Source of the DNA: Clostridia bacterium
Lineage (GTDB): Bacteria; Bacillota; Clostridia; Peptostreptococcales; Anaerovoracaceae
Reading direction: 5' to 3'
DNA: 64,000 nucleotides
NCBI GenBank assembly: GCA_910575405.1
Contig: CAJTER010000020.1
Span: 1-64,000 of the forward strand
Shown: in pieces, positions 35,231 to 44,699 of the stretch
Numbering within the stretch: the stretch's first letter is position 1
How the letters are laid out: every line of letters begins with the position of its first letter
Notes under the pieces: generated by a model
What the model saw: the letters and a program-made list of their open reading frames with translations, nothing else
Database searches by the model: none
What the model was told of the DNA's origin: nothing
Program-made: the position numbers and the translations under genes

Positions 35231-36288
35231 GCTCCCACCTCCGTCTGCAGCAGCTTTTCCACGATTTCCTCATAGGAAAGGCCCGTCGCTTTGAGCATAT
35301 TAGGATAACGGCTGTGGGTGGTAAAGCCCGGAATGGTATTGACCTCGTTAAAGACCAGTTCTTCCTTTGGTGTAAGGAAGAGATCGACTCTGGCAAAGCC
35401 TTTGCAGCCAAGGGCCCGGAAAATGCGTTCCGCGGCTTTCTGGATTTCCAGAGCTTTTTGCGACGAAATGCGGGCAGGCACGTAAATATGGGATTTTTCC
35501 TGGGTATATTTTTCCTCAAAATCGAAAAATCCACCCGGTGTCTCAATTTCATCCACCGTCCCCAGCAGGAGTTTTTCTTTTCCCAGGACCGCACAGCCCA
35601 CCTCAAAGCCTTCGATATTTTCTTCCAAAATGACCTTTGTATCATAGGCAAAAGCAGCCTCCAGCGCCCCGGCCAGCTGGGCTTCATCATATACCTTGCT
35701 GATGCCGATGGAGGAACCTTCCGCAGCCGGCTTGACATAGATCGGGTAGCCTGTTTTTTCTGCCCAGACAGCCGCCTGGCCTACTTTACCGCGCCTGTCC
35801 AGCACGAGGGATTTAGGAACCCGTATTCCTGCTGATTCCACCAGTCTGTGGGACATATCCTTGTCCATGCAGATAGCGGAAGACATGGTGCCGCAGCCGA
35901 TGACCGGAATCCCTGCCAGCTCCAAAAGGCCCTGGATGGTTCCGTCCTCCCCGAATCTCCCATGAAGCACTGGAAGGGCCGCATCCAGCTTAATCAGCTG
36001 TTTTTTCGCGTCCTTTGTGAAAATCAGGCCGCCGTCTTCCTTGTCTGGGGAAATGACCGCCGAAATGCATGCTTCATCCAAATGCCAGCTGCCGTCTGCG
36101 ATCCGCTGAATGTCCCCCTGATATAAGTACCACTTTCCTTCTTTGGTAATCCCAATCAGCACAAGTTCATAATTCTGCAAGTTGATGTGGCTGATGATGC
36201 CGTATGCTGACTGCAGCGATACATCGTGCTCAGAAGAGCATCCTCCGAAGATAACCGCGATTGTTTTTCTCTCTTTTTTTGCTTTCAT
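35227..36288 (-). CDS. D-Ala-D-X ligase, VanG-like
   Basis: A 353-residue ATP-grasp ligase: VIFGGCSSEHDVSLQSA at the start, HGRFGEDGTIQGLLEL, the KPAAEGSSIGISKV ATP loop, and NEVNTIPGFTTHSRYPNM at the C-terminus. The omega loop FFDFEEKYTQEKSHIYVPA is closest to what I recall for VanG/VanE-type D-Ala-D-Ser ligases. That specificity is not proven. It is translationally coupled (ATGA overlaps) to VanW before it and the peptidase after it. GGAGGAA precedes the ATG at 36288. Confidence 0.87.
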   Translation of the reverse strand: MKAKKERKTIAVIFGGCSSEHDVSLQSAYGIISHINLQNYELVLIGITKEGKWYLYQGDIQRIADGSWHLDEACISAVISPDKEDGGLIFTKDAKKQLIKLDAALPVLHGRFGEDGTIQGLLELAGIPVIGCGTMSSAICMDKDMSHRLVESAGIRVPKSLVLDRRGKVGQAAVWAEKTGYPIYVKPAAEGSSIGISKVYDEAQLAGALEAAFAYDTKVILEENIEGFEVGCAVLGKEKLLLGTVDEIETPGGFFDFEEKYTQEKSHIYVPARISSQKALEIQKAAERIFRALGCKGFARVDLFLTPKEELVFNEVNTIPGFTTHSRYPNMLKATGLSYEEIVEKLLQTEVGA

Positions 36289-37112
36289 AAGACTGATTCC
36301 TCCTTTATTTCTACACATTCCGGAAGCTGGTATGCGATTTCACAGCAATTGCTGTAAAGCTTTTCCTCGCTTACCTCTGCTTTCTGCATTCTTGCGATTC
36401 TTTTGCGGTAAACATCTGCCTGCTGATAGATGACCCCGTTTTTTCTCACATATGCTACATTCCTGTTGAGAATTTCGTATTCCGCATCCGGCTCAAGCTC
36501 TGCCCTCAAGAAGCCGTAAATCCGCTCCTCATCAAAGTCGATTTTAATCTGATAAACCTGCTGCTTGTTATTTTCCACCTTCAGATCGATCCAGCCCTCG
36601 CTGACCGTAGCATCCATCCCTGCAAGGCTTGTCCCCGGATCGGGAAATTCCTTTTTTCCATGACCCCTGCGCTCTGTGATTCGGAGCGGAGAGTGAAGGA
36701 ACAGGTCGAAAAGCAGATTGCTCATCTGACAGAGACCGCCGCCAGAGGTTGTCATCATCTCGCCGTTTACAACCGTCAGCCCTTCCCGGTAAGGTGTTTC
36801 CTTATCCGCGTGGCGAACCGCTTTCCAAAAGGAAAAGGTCTCCCCCGGCCTTATCACCATGCCGTCCAGCTTTTTTGCCGTCAGCTTCAGATTAAAGACC
36901 TTGTTTTCCTGGTACTTCATGTCAAAGCCCGTTTCCCGATTATAAAGAGGGCTGGAGCTTTTTGCTTGGATATAGGGCAGCGTTTTTTCTTCCATCTGCT
37001 GCGCGTATTTTCGTCCGTCCAGTGCCATGCCCATATAAAAGCAGAATGTTCTCTGCCACTTTCTCAGGGGCAGGATCCAGGGGATAATCTCTGTCAGCCT
37101 TTTTCTTCCCAT
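36285..37112 (-). CDS. vanW: VanW family protein
   Basis: A 275-residue VanW-type protein, an accessory of vanB and vanG clusters with unknown biochemical role. Family marks are the VIRPGETFSFWKAVRHADKE region, GGGLCQMSNLLFDLFLHSPL and ITERRGHGKKEFPD. The ATG at 37112 follows GAGG. It is the first gene of the three-gene cluster and follows a leader hairpin at 37176-37228. Confidence 0.88.
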   Translation of the reverse strand: MGRKRLTEIIPWILPLRKWQRTFCFYMGMALDGRKYAQQMEEKTLPYIQAKSSSPLYNRETGFDMKYQENKVFNLKLTAKKLDGMVIRPGETFSFWKAVRHADKETPYREGLTVVNGEMMTTSGGGLCQMSNLLFDLFLHSPLRITERRGHGKKEFPDPGTSLAGMDATVSEGWIDLKVENNKQQVYQIKIDFDEERIYGFLRAELEPDAEYEILNRNVAYVRKNGVIYQQADVYRKRIARMQKAEVSEEKLYSNCCEIAYQLPECVEIKEESVL

Positions 37113-37175
37113 CTTGTCTTCCTCTCTTTTATCTTCCTTTTCATCATTCCGTGCCTTTGGTCTTTCCTGTATCAA

Positions 37176-37228
37176 AAAACCTGCCGCAACAACTGATATC
37201 CTTATTGTATCAGCGTACAGCAGGTTTT
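37176..37228 (-). terminator. Two-stem leader hairpin, possible attenuator of the van-like cluster
   Basis: AAAACCTGC (37176-37184) pairs with GCAGGTTTT (37220-37228), enclosing an inner stem CTGATA (37193-37198) / TATCAG (37208-37213). On the minus strand the stem ends in TTTTTT. No minus-strand gene lies upstream before the divergent DDAH gene, so it can only act on the van-like transcript. Confidence 0.55.
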
Positions 37229-37252
37229 GTTTTAACACGAACTTACGGTGCG

Positions 37253-37290
37253 ATTAAGAAATTGTGTCGTAAATCTTAATTCTTCTTAAT
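37253..37290. promoter_or_regulatory. Inverted repeat in the vanW/DDAH divergent region
   Basis: ATTAAGAA (37253-37260) and TTCTTAAT (37283-37290) form a perfect inverted repeat with a 22-base gap. An extra TCTTAAT copy lies at 37274-37280. It could be an operator for either divergent unit. Confidence 0.35.
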
Positions 37291-37354
37291 AATTTGAAAA
37301 CTTACTGCATTTCTCCACTGCTGTCCGCGGCAACCGGATAACGCTGCATTTCGT

Positions 37355-37383
37355 TTGACAAATCCCAATCATCATTATATGAT
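37355..37383 (+). promoter_or_regulatory. Sigma-A promoter of the DDAH-like gene
   Basis: TTGACA (37355-37360), 17 bases, then TATGAT (37378-37383), 41 bases before the ATG. Close to consensus. Confidence 0.75.
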
Positions 37384-37423
37384 TATCCTATAAAAATAGA
37401 TTACATTGACTGGAGGATTTAAT

Positions 37424-38197
37424 ATGTTTAGTAAAGCTATTACAAGAAAACCATGCAAAGCTTTAGTGGATGGCATCACAACCGCCATGTTTGGGGAAGG
37501 GACTCCCGATTATGAAAGCGCCCTCGCCCAGCACAGCGAATACGTATCTGTATTGAGGGAATTAGGACTTGAGGTCACGGAGCTGGAAGGCGATGAGCGA
37601 TATCCCGACTCATGTTTCGTAGAGGACCCTGCCGTCGTCATGGAGAACTGCGCAATCATCACCAACTCTCCCAGAGAATCGCGCAACGGTGAACGATATG
37701 AAATTCTCAATACCATTAAGAAGTTTTACACGGATTCCCAGATTTTCTTTATCGAAGCTCCCGGAACCATGGAAGGCGGCGACATAATGAAGGTGGGCAA
37801 TCACTTCTTCATCGGCCAATCTGAGCGAACCAATGCGGAAGGAGCAAAACAGTTCAACGATATCGTAACAAAATTCGGTTACACCTCTTCTACGGTTCCT
37901 GTGACAGAAGGGCTTCATCTGAAGGATTTCGTGATTTATCTGGAAAACAATAATATGCTGGTTTCAGCAGCCATGAACGAAGAGCCGTCCTTCCGTGAAT
38001 TCAACCGTTTTGTCATTGATGCGGATGAGCTGTACGCCATCAACAGCATGAACATCAACGGCACGGTGCTGGTACCGGAGGGATATCCCAAAACGCTGAA
38101 GATCGTGGAGGATTTAGGTTATCCGGTCAAGGTTGTAAGTACGGATGAATTCCGCAAAATCGACGGCAGCCTGACGTGCCTGTCCCTTCGTTTCTAA
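37424..38197 (+). CDS. DDAH-like guanidino-group hydrolase
   Basis: A 257-residue pentein-fold hydrolase similar to dimethylarginine dimethylaminohydrolase and arginine deiminase. Motifs are YPDSCFVEDP near residue 61, TMEGGDIMK, the catalytic His in GLHLKDF near 166 and the nucleophilic Cys in SLTCLSLRF near the end. It would release citrulline from arginine or a methylated arginine. Length fits DDAH better than arginine deiminase. GGAGG is 7 bases before the ATG. It is divergent from the van-like cluster. Confidence 0.87.
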   Translation: MFSKAITRKPCKALVDGITTAMFGEGTPDYESALAQHSEYVSVLRELGLEVTELEGDERYPDSCFVEDPAVVMENCAIITNSPRESRNGERYEILNTIKKFYTDSQIFFIEAPGTMEGGDIMKVGNHFFIGQSERTNAEGAKQFNDIVTKFGYTSSTVPVTEGLHLKDFVIYLENNNMLVSAAMNEEPSFREFNRFVIDADELYAINSMNINGTVLVPEGYPKTLKIVEDLGYPVKVVSTDEFRKIDGSLTCLSLRF

Positions 38198-38214
38198 AAC
38201 CTGATACAAAAAAT

Positions 38215-38261
38215 GGGGAGCAATCACACCGGTAACGCCTGTCCGATTTTGATCTGCTCCC
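38215..38261 (+). terminator. Hairpin after the DDAH-like gene
   Basis: GGGAGCA (38216-38222) pairs with TGCTCCC (38255-38261), followed by a T-containing stretch. A probable terminator with a long loop. Confidence 0.45.
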
Positions 38262-38280
38262 TCATTTAAAAAATGATTAG

Positions 38281-38856
38281 GCCGCCTCTCAGCCTAAATC
38301 TATCCCTTTCATCACAGCAAGGATTTTATCCGAAACCTTCTCCTGCAGATAAACCGGATTCAGCTGCCTCTTAGAATATTTCAGATAGCTGTCCTGCGTG
38401 CTCTACACCAGCGCCTCTGTAAAAGTATCGTTCCCAGCTAAAATATGTCTTACTTTCAATATATTCCTCTGGGTGCTCCAGCATTCCCCTAATGCTGCCT
38501 TCAATCAAGCCCGACTTAAAACCAGCCACTCAAAGGACTCCGGCAAGTATCCCTTCTCTGGTCACAATCACATAATAGTTGCCCGTTGTCACCGCAGGCA
38601 GACGCAGTGAAAATCTTTGACCGTTCATTTTTCATAAGGATGAGGGTTTTGACGCCGCCGGAAAGGGACAGGGCGGGATTTTATCCAGAACAGGGCTGTC
38701 GATAACTCCGCTGTCTAAAACAATGGATTTATCCACATCCAAGATCATCTCCCTTGCAGCAGGATCGGTAATCCAGGCGTCCTCATATGCATTTTTAAAA
38801 TAAACTGCGGTATTAAAAATTGCCTCTGGCATATCTCCATAATAAATCTTCAGCAT
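38281..38856 (-). pseudogene. DUF4869 gene remnant plus second decayed frame
   Basis: From ATG 38856 (GGAGGTG upstream) about 65 codons encode a DUF4869-type N-terminus (MLKIYYGDMPEAIFNTAVYF). The frame then shifts; SGGVKTLILMKN and a Cys-Gly-Asp-Asn motif of the family continue in another frame before stops. Further left, coding-like fragments (EHPEEYIESKTYFSWERYF, later YSKRQLNPVYLQEKV) occur in two more frames up to 38281. At least one gene, perhaps two, has decayed here between DDAH and mfd. Confidence 0.65.
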
Positions 38857-38871
38857 CCTTATACACCTCCA

Positions 38872-41800
38872 TTAATGCGCAGCTTTATCCGGCCTGTTGT
38901 TATCCGCACCAACGCCCCCTGCTGTTTCCAAAAATTCCAGTATTTCCGAAAGCCTGCGCTTACTTCCCGGCGCAAAGCGGATGAAGGGTTTTACACCGCC
39001 GTGAATGAAGAGCTTCATGCCATATTTGACCGACAGGTCTGCCAGAGCCTTTGGGCTGAGTCCATTCTCCTGAGCAAAGTGAAAGAGGACTTTGCTTCCC
39101 TCTTCATGGATCCTGGTAATGCACAGCTTTTCCGCCATGGAGCGAATTCTGGAAATGGTGATCAAGTTCATGGTATCCCGGGGAATTTCGCCAAAGCGGT
39201 CGATGAGCTCGTCGATGATTTCCTCTTCATCCTCCGCACTGGCGACAGTGGCGATTTTTTTGTACATCTGAAGCTTTAAGACTTCATCGGAAATATAACG
39301 TTCCGGGATGAGGGCCGTCACATTCAGTTCAATGGAAGCTTCCTCCCGGTCCGGATTTACGACTTCTCCACCCAAAGCCCGCACCGCATCATCCACCAGC
39401 TTGCAGTACAGCTCGTAGCCCATGTTCATCATATGACCGTGCTGATCCGTTCCCAGGAGGTTTCCCGCGCCGCGGATTTCCAGATCCCGCATGGCTACCT
39501 TAAAGCCTGCTCCGAATTCGGTGAATTCCTTAATGGCCCGCAGCCGCTTTTCCGCCACCTCGGAGAGGCTTTTGTCCTTTTGGAACATGAGATACGCATA
39601 GGCCATCCGGTTAGAACGCCCTACTCTTCCACGCAGCTGATAAAGCTGAGACAGTCCGAATCGATCCGCATCCAACACCAGCATGGTGTTTACGTTTGGG
39701 ATGTCGATGCCCGACTCAATGATGGTCGTTGCCACCAGCACGTTATTTTCCCCCTCTACAAAATCCATGATCACGTCTTCCAGATGATGCTCGTTCATCT
39801 GCCCGTGGCCCACCGCCACTCTTGCCTGGGGAACCAGCTCTTCGATATGGGCGGCGATTTTATTGATGCCCTTTACCCGGTTGTAGACCACGTAGACCTG
39901 TCCGCCCCGATCCAACTCCTTTTCAATGGCATCCCGCATGAGGAGATCTTCCTGCTCCAGTACATAGGTCTGCACCGGATACCGTTCCTCCGGCGGCTCT
40001 TCGATAACGCTCATATCCTTGATCCCCACAAGGGACATGTGCAGGGTCCTTGGAATCGGCGTTGCCGACAGGGTCAGAACATCTACATTCTTTTTCAGCC
40101 TTTTTATGACCTCCTTGTGCTGGACGCCGAACCGCTGCTCCTCATCGATGACTAAAAGACCCAGATCCTTGAATTTCACATCCTTGGAAAGCAGCCTGTG
40201 TGTTCCGATGACCACATCCACGCTACCCTTTGCCAGTCCGTCGATGACGCCCTTTTGTTGGGCCTCGCTGCGGAAGCGGGACAGCATTTCCACCTTAAAG
40301 GGGAACCTCTCAAATCGCTCTTTTAAGGTATAGTAATGCTGGTTTGCCAGAATGGTAGTAGGAACTAAGACAGCCGCCTGCTTTCCCTCCGCCGCGCATT
40401 TGAACATGGCCCTTGCCGCAACCTCGGTCTTGCCAAATCCCACATCTCCGCACAGGAGCCGGTCCATGGCAACGTCCTTTTCCATGTCCTTTTTGATTTC
40501 CTCAATGCACCGCAGCTGATCGTCCGTTTCCGTATAGGGGAAGCTGTCTTCAAATTCCCTCTGCCATACTGTATCCTCTGAAAAGGCGTAGCCCTTTTCC
40601 ATCTGCCTTGCCGCGGAGACCTCCAAAAGCTCCTTGGCCATGCTTGCGATGGCTGCCTTTGCCTTTGCCTTTGTGGCCTTCCACTCGCTGCCGGAAAGCT
40701 TGTTCAGTTTTGGGCTGGCGGTGTCAGATCCCACGTATTTCTGGACAATGTCCATCTGCTCTACCGGTACATAGAGGATGTCCTGGCCGCTGTACTTGAT
40801 TTTCAGGTAATCCTTTTTGATATTCTGTACGGTCAGCTGCTGGATTCCCACGAACTTTCCGATACCATGGTTTTCGTGGACCACATAATCTCCCTGGTGC
40901 ATATCGGCAAAGGAACGGATGGGCTGGCTTATGCTGCCAGCTTTTTTCTTTTTGCGCTTTTTCTTTTTGGGCGTACCAAAAATATCCCCGTCCCAGATGT
41001 AGCAGAATTTTTCTTCCGGAAAATCAATGCCGCCTGTCAGATTTCCCAGCTTCACCCAGACTCTGGACAAAAGCCCCGCCCGATCCAAAAATTCTTCCAT
41101 ATTGGAAACCCGCTCTTCATTGGCGCAGACAATGGTAATTTTGTAATCCCTCTTCAGGTAAGCCTTCAGCTCGCTTTCCAGAAGATCCATCTTTCCATTA
41201 AAGACCAGGGTAGGCTTGCTGACCACATTGATCAGCTCGGAAAAGGCTTCCGCCCCCTTGATGGCTTTCTGAAAAGGCGTAAAAAGATATACCCCGTCCA
41301 TCTGATAAAGCTTCAGATAATCGATTTTGCTCGGGAAGCTCTTTAAATCCGCAGGAACGGCCTGACCCCGGAGCATCAGTGTCTGAAAGTCCTCCGCCGT
41401 CTCCTTATCCCGGGTTTCCAGGGTTTCATAGATGCGCCCGGGATCATCAATCATCACCAGGGGATCCTTCATATAGTCCCAGATGTACTGGGTTTCATCG
41501 TAAAAATAGGAAAGATAATTTTCAAGATGCTGCAGATTGATGCAGTTTTCGGCAAATTCCACCAGCTGGGCACAGCGTTCCTTCAAGCGTTCTCCCCGCT
41601 CCTGCTCCTCCGGACTCAAATCTTCCCCTGTAAACTTTCTTATCTGTCCCCCATAGGCCTGTCTGATGCGGGAAGCCGCGCACTGGAAGGTTTCCCGATC
41701 CTTTACAATCTGCTCCGCAGGATAGACGCTGATGCGTTTCAGATTTTCGATGGAGCGCTGGGTGTCCATATGAAAGCTTCTGATGGAGTCGATTTCCGTG

Positions 41801-42330
41801 TCAAAGAGCTCGATCCGGTAAGGAGCATCCCCATCCGGGGTGAAAATATCGAGAATCGATCCCCGCAGGCTGAACTGTCCCTTAGCGTCCACCATAGGCA
41901 TCCGCTCATATCCCATGAGGATCAGACGCTCCCTTACTTCTTCTAACTGGATTTCCCCGCCCACTTCCAGGGAAAAGGCCTTTTCCTCAAAGACCTCCTT
42001 GGGAGGAAGCTTTCGGATGGCTCCGCTGGCCGGCGCCAGAACAACGCATTCCTCTCCCGTGCATAGCGCTTTTAAGATCCTCAGCCTCTGCAGCATGGCA
42101 TCCTGATTTTTGGCTTCATAGCGGATGAAGCCTTCTTCCTCAGGCGGAAGTGTATAGATGGTTTTGTCTGAAAAAAAAGAAAGGTCAATCGCCAGGCGCT
42201 TTGCTCTTATGTAAGAGGATACCACCACCAGGCACTGGCCCTTTGCGTTTTCTTTCAGCAGTTTTCCCATAACAGGGGCAACTCTGCTCTCAGAGGCCCC
42301 CGTAATATTAATCAGTCCCTTTTTTTTCAT
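38872..42330 (-). CDS. mfd: Transcription-repair coupling factor
   Basis: A 1152-residue Mfd, which removes stalled RNA polymerase and recruits UvrA. Visible parts are the UvrB-homology module at the N-terminus, the RNA polymerase-binding domain (GDYVVHENHGIGKFVGI, then YLKIKYSGQDILYVPVEQMD), and a helicase with GDVGFGKTEVA and VIDEEQRFGV, RecG-like TRG and the C-terminal regulatory domain. Length is normal. The start overlaps the pth end by 23 bases. Confidence 0.97.
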   Translation of the reverse strand: MKKKGLINITGASESRVAPVMGKLLKENAKGQCLVVVSSYIRAKRLAIDLSFFSDKTIYTLPPEEEGFIRYEAKNQDAMLQRLRILKALCTGEECVVLAPASGAIRKLPPKEVFEEKAFSLEVGGEIQLEEVRERLILMGYERMPMVDAKGQFSLRGSILDIFTPDGDAPYRIELFDTEIDSIRSFHMDTQRSIENLKRISVYPAEQIVKDRETFQCAASRIRQAYGGQIRKFTGEDLSPEEQERGERLKERCAQLVEFAENCINLQHLENYLSYFYDETQYIWDYMKDPLVMIDDPGRIYETLETRDKETAEDFQTLMLRGQAVPADLKSFPSKIDYLKLYQMDGVYLFTPFQKAIKGAEAFSELINVVSKPTLVFNGKMDLLESELKAYLKRDYKITIVCANEERVSNMEEFLDRAGLLSRVWVKLGNLTGGIDFPEEKFCYIWDGDIFGTPKKKKRKKKKAGSISQPIRSFADMHQGDYVVHENHGIGKFVGIQQLTVQNIKKDYLKIKYSGQDILYVPVEQMDIVQKYVGSDTASPKLNKLSGSEWKATKAKAKAAIASMAKELLEVSAARQMEKGYAFSEDTVWQREFEDSFPYTETDDQLRCIEEIKKDMEKDVAMDRLLCGDVGFGKTEVAARAMFKCAAEGKQAAVLVPTTILANQHYYTLKERFERFPFKVEMLSRFRSEAQQKGVIDGLAKGSVDVVIGTHRLLSKDVKFKDLGLLVIDEEQRFGVQHKEVIKRLKKNVDVLTLSATPIPRTLHMSLVGIKDMSVIEEPPEERYPVQTYVLEQEDLLMRDAIEKELDRGGQVYVVYNRVKGINKIAAHIEELVPQARVAVGHGQMNEHHLEDVIMDFVEGENNVLVATTIIESGIDIPNVNTMLVLDADRFGLSQLYQLRGRVGRSNRMAYAYLMFQKDKSLSEVAEKRLRAIKEFTEFGAGFKVAMRDLEIRGAGNLLGTDQHGHMMNMGYELYCKLVDDAVRALGGEVVNPDREEASIELNVTALIPERYISDEVLKLQMYKKIATVASAEDEEEIIDELIDRFGEIPRDTMNLITISRIRSMAEKLCITRIHEEGSKVLFHFAQENGLSPKALADLSVKYGMKLFIHGGVKPFIRFAPGSKRRLSEILEFLETAGGVGADNNRPDKAAH

Positions 42331-42913
42331 CGTCCTTTTTCTCCGCAGCCTTATGCCTTATATTGTATTCGTTCATGGCCTTATCTATTCCCTTTGCTAC
42401 AATACATTCGCTGGCAAGAGCCGCCCGCTCTACCGCTTCTTCCAAAAGCCCCTTTTCCTCTTTTGTAAAACCTCCGGTTACAAAGTCCCGCAGAGCCATC
42501 TTCCGCTCTCCTCCCATGCCAATGCGGATCCGGGGGAACTGATCGCTCTGCAGATCGTAGACAATGGAGCGCATGCCGTTGTGGGTTCCCGCGCTTCCTT
42601 TTTTGCGTATGCGAACGGTCCCTGTGGGGATGTCGATATCATCGTAGATTACCACTAGATGCTCAATATCCTCCTTGTAGTAATCCATTACCTCCCGCAG
42701 GGACTGGCCGCTCAGGTTCATATAGGTCTGAGGCTTTACTAATAAAACCTTTTGGCCGGAGATACGTCCCTCTCCGACCAAAGCTTTATGTTTGATTTTA
42801 TTGATTTTAATGTCATTTCGCTCTGCCAGCAGATCCAGGGTGATGAACCCGATGTTGTGGCGGGTGTTTTCATATCTTCTGCCTGGATTGCCAAGGCCTG
42901 CAATAATATACAT
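42308..42913 (-). CDS. pth: Peptidyl-tRNA hydrolase
   Basis: A 201-residue Pth, which frees tRNA from dropped-off peptidyl-tRNA. GLGNPGRRYENTRHNIGF at the start includes the Asn and the catalytic His; YMNLSGQSL and VIYDDIDIPTG follow. The C-terminus is Lys/Asp-rich. It lies between prs and mfd, the usual Clostridia order. Confidence 0.97.
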   Translation of the reverse strand: MYIIAGLGNPGRRYENTRHNIGFITLDLLAERNDIKINKIKHKALVGEGRISGQKVLLVKPQTYMNLSGQSLREVMDYYKEDIEHLVVIYDDIDIPTGTVRIRKKGSAGTHNGMRSIVYDLQSDQFPRIRIGMGGERKMALRDFVTGGFTKEEKGLLEEAVERAALASECIVAKGIDKAMNEYNIRHKAAEKKDDEKKGTD

Positions 42914-42955
42914 ATCGGTTTTCCGTCCTTTTGGCTTTCCTTGATTCTATAGTCC

Positions 42956-43906
42956 TCAGTCAAAGAGCCTGCTGATAGAATCGTTTGTAAAGATTCTTGT
43001 CATAGCTTCTGCGAAGAGAGGCGCTACGGAAAGCATTTTCATTTTTTCAATTCTGCGCTCTTCCGGCAGCGGAACCGTGTTGAGGAGCACCAGCTCTTCG
43101 ATTGCCGAGCTTTCCAGCCGCTCCTTGGCCGGTCCAGACAAAATCGGATGAGTAGCGCAGGCTCTTACGCTCTTTGCTCCCAGATCCCGCAAAGCATTTG
43201 CCGCGTTTGTAATGGTTCCGGCTGTGTCGATCATATCATCTACGAGAATACAGTTTTTCCCTTTGATATCTCCTATGATGTTCATAATCTCACTCTTGTT
43301 GGGCTCCGGGCGTCTCTTATCCACGATAGCAATCGGCACGCCCAGGGGCTCTGCCATACTTCTTGCCCTTGGAACACTTCCGTGATCCGGAGATACGACC
43401 ACAAGGTCTTCCAGATCCATATCCTTAAAATATTTGGTCAAAATCGGAAGCCCCACCAGATGATCCACCGGGATATCAAAATATCCCTGAATCTGCGCCG
43501 CGTGAAGATCCATAGTTACCACCCGGTCAGCTCCTGCTGCCATGAGGATATTTGCCACCAGCTTTGCTGTAATCGGATCTCTGGCCTTTGCCTTTCGATC
43601 CTGGCGGGCATACCCATAATAGGGGATAACCGCATTGATCCTTCCTGCGGATGCCCGTTTCATGGAGTCGATCATGATCAGAAGTTCCATCAGGTTGTCA
43701 TTTACCGGGTCGCAGGTGGACTGAATTATATATGTATCAATACCCCTGACTGTCTCCCACAGGTTTACAGAAATTTCTCCGTCACTGAATTTTGTCACTG
43801 TAGCTCTTCCGAGAGGCTTTCCCATAATTGCTGCGATTTCTTCCGCTAGCTCTGTATGAGAGTTTCCTGCAAAAACCTTGTAATCCGAAAATGCTCCATT
43901 TCTCAT
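42956..43906 (-). CDS. prs: Ribose-phosphate pyrophosphokinase
   Basis: A 316-residue PRPP synthetase. It shows [47 protein letters not shown] and the PRPP-binding loop [13 protein letters not shown]. It makes PRPP from ribose-5-phosphate and ATP for nucleotide, His and Trp synthesis. Normal length and context. Confidence 0.97.
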   Translation of the reverse strand: MRNGAFSDYKVFAGNSHTELAEEIAAIMGKPLGRATVTKFSDGEISVNLWETVRGIDTYIIQSTCDPVNDNLMELLIMIDSMKRASAGRINAVIPYYGYARQDRKAKARDPITAKLVANILMAAGADRVVTMDLHAAQIQGYFDIPVDHLVGLPILTKYFKDMDLEDLVVVSPDHGSVPRARSMAEPLGVPIAIVDKRRPEPNKSEIMNIIGDIKGKNCILVDDMIDTAGTITNAANALRDLGAKSVRACATHPILSGPAKERLESSAIEELVLLNTVPLPEERRIEKMKMLSVAPLFAEAMTRIFTNDSISRLFD

Positions 43907-43962
43907 CTGTACTTTTTCACCTATTCCTTTCTTTACCTTGCTTTCTGCAACAACTACTCAAT

Positions 43963-44664
43963 CTATTTCTTTTTTTTCTTGAGTATGCCTCGTTTTTCTA
44001 CCCAGCCTTCCAGTACTTTCCCCTTGGACCTGGCCACATACAGAGCTCCGCCGGGTATATCATGGGTCACCGTACTTCCTGCCGCCACATAAGCGCCCTC
44101 TTCCACCACTACCGGGGATACCAGATTGCTGTTGCACCCGATAAAGGCTCCGTCTTTGACTGTAGAACGATATTTCTGGCTGCCGTCGTAATTGACAAAT
44201 ACAACACCGCACCCCAGATTTACGTTCTTTCCCACATCGGAATCGCCGATATAGGTCAGGTGGGAAGCCTTTGCTCCATCGCCCATAGAGGAATTTTTAA
44301 CCTCTACGAAATCGCCCACCTTGCATTCGTTTCCGATTTTGCTGCCCGGCCTGAGATAAGCAAAGGGGCCTACCTTTGTGCGCTCCCCTATCCGGCTTTC
44401 CAAAATAACCGAGCTTTGTACTTCCGTGCCGCTGCCTACAAAAGAATCCACAATCCGACTGTTCTGCCCGATAACGCAGTTTTCGCCGATGGTTACATCC
44501 CCCTCCAGCACTACGCAGGGGTAAATCACAGTTCCTACCCCGATTGTTACGCTTTCGTCAATGTAGGCTGCTCTCATATCAATAAACCTGACGCCATTTT
44601 CCAGATGCCTCAGATTGATCTCCATGCGCTTTTTTTCCATGGCCTCATATTCCTGTAAATTCAT
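43963..44664 (-). CDS. GlmU acetyltransferase half only (uridyltransferase domain absent)
   Basis: A 233-residue left-handed beta-helix protein equal to the C-terminal domain of GlmU. The catalytic His region is KASHLTYIGDSDVGKNVN and the acetyl-CoA region NYDGSQKYRSTVKDGAFIG with VAAGSTVTHDIP. The N-terminal pyrophosphorylase domain of full GlmU (about 220 residues more) is missing, and no trace of it lies upstream, where murC ends 36 bases away. It sits at the normal glmU position before prs. It should acetylate glucosamine-1-phosphate; the UDP transfer must be done elsewhere. Confidence 0.88.
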   Translation of the reverse strand: MNLQEYEAMEKKRMEINLRHLENGVRFIDMRAAYIDESVTIGVGTVIYPCVVLEGDVTIGENCVIGQNSRIVDSFVGSGTEVQSSVILESRIGERTKVGPFAYLRPGSKIGNECKVGDFVEVKNSSMGDGAKASHLTYIGDSDVGKNVNLGCGVVFVNYDGSQKYRSTVKDGAFIGCNSNLVSPVVVEEGAYVAAGSTVTHDIPGGALYVARSKGKVLEGWVEKRGILKKKKK

Positions 44665-44699
44665 TCAAACCTCCTGAATCCATCCTTCTGAACCAACGA

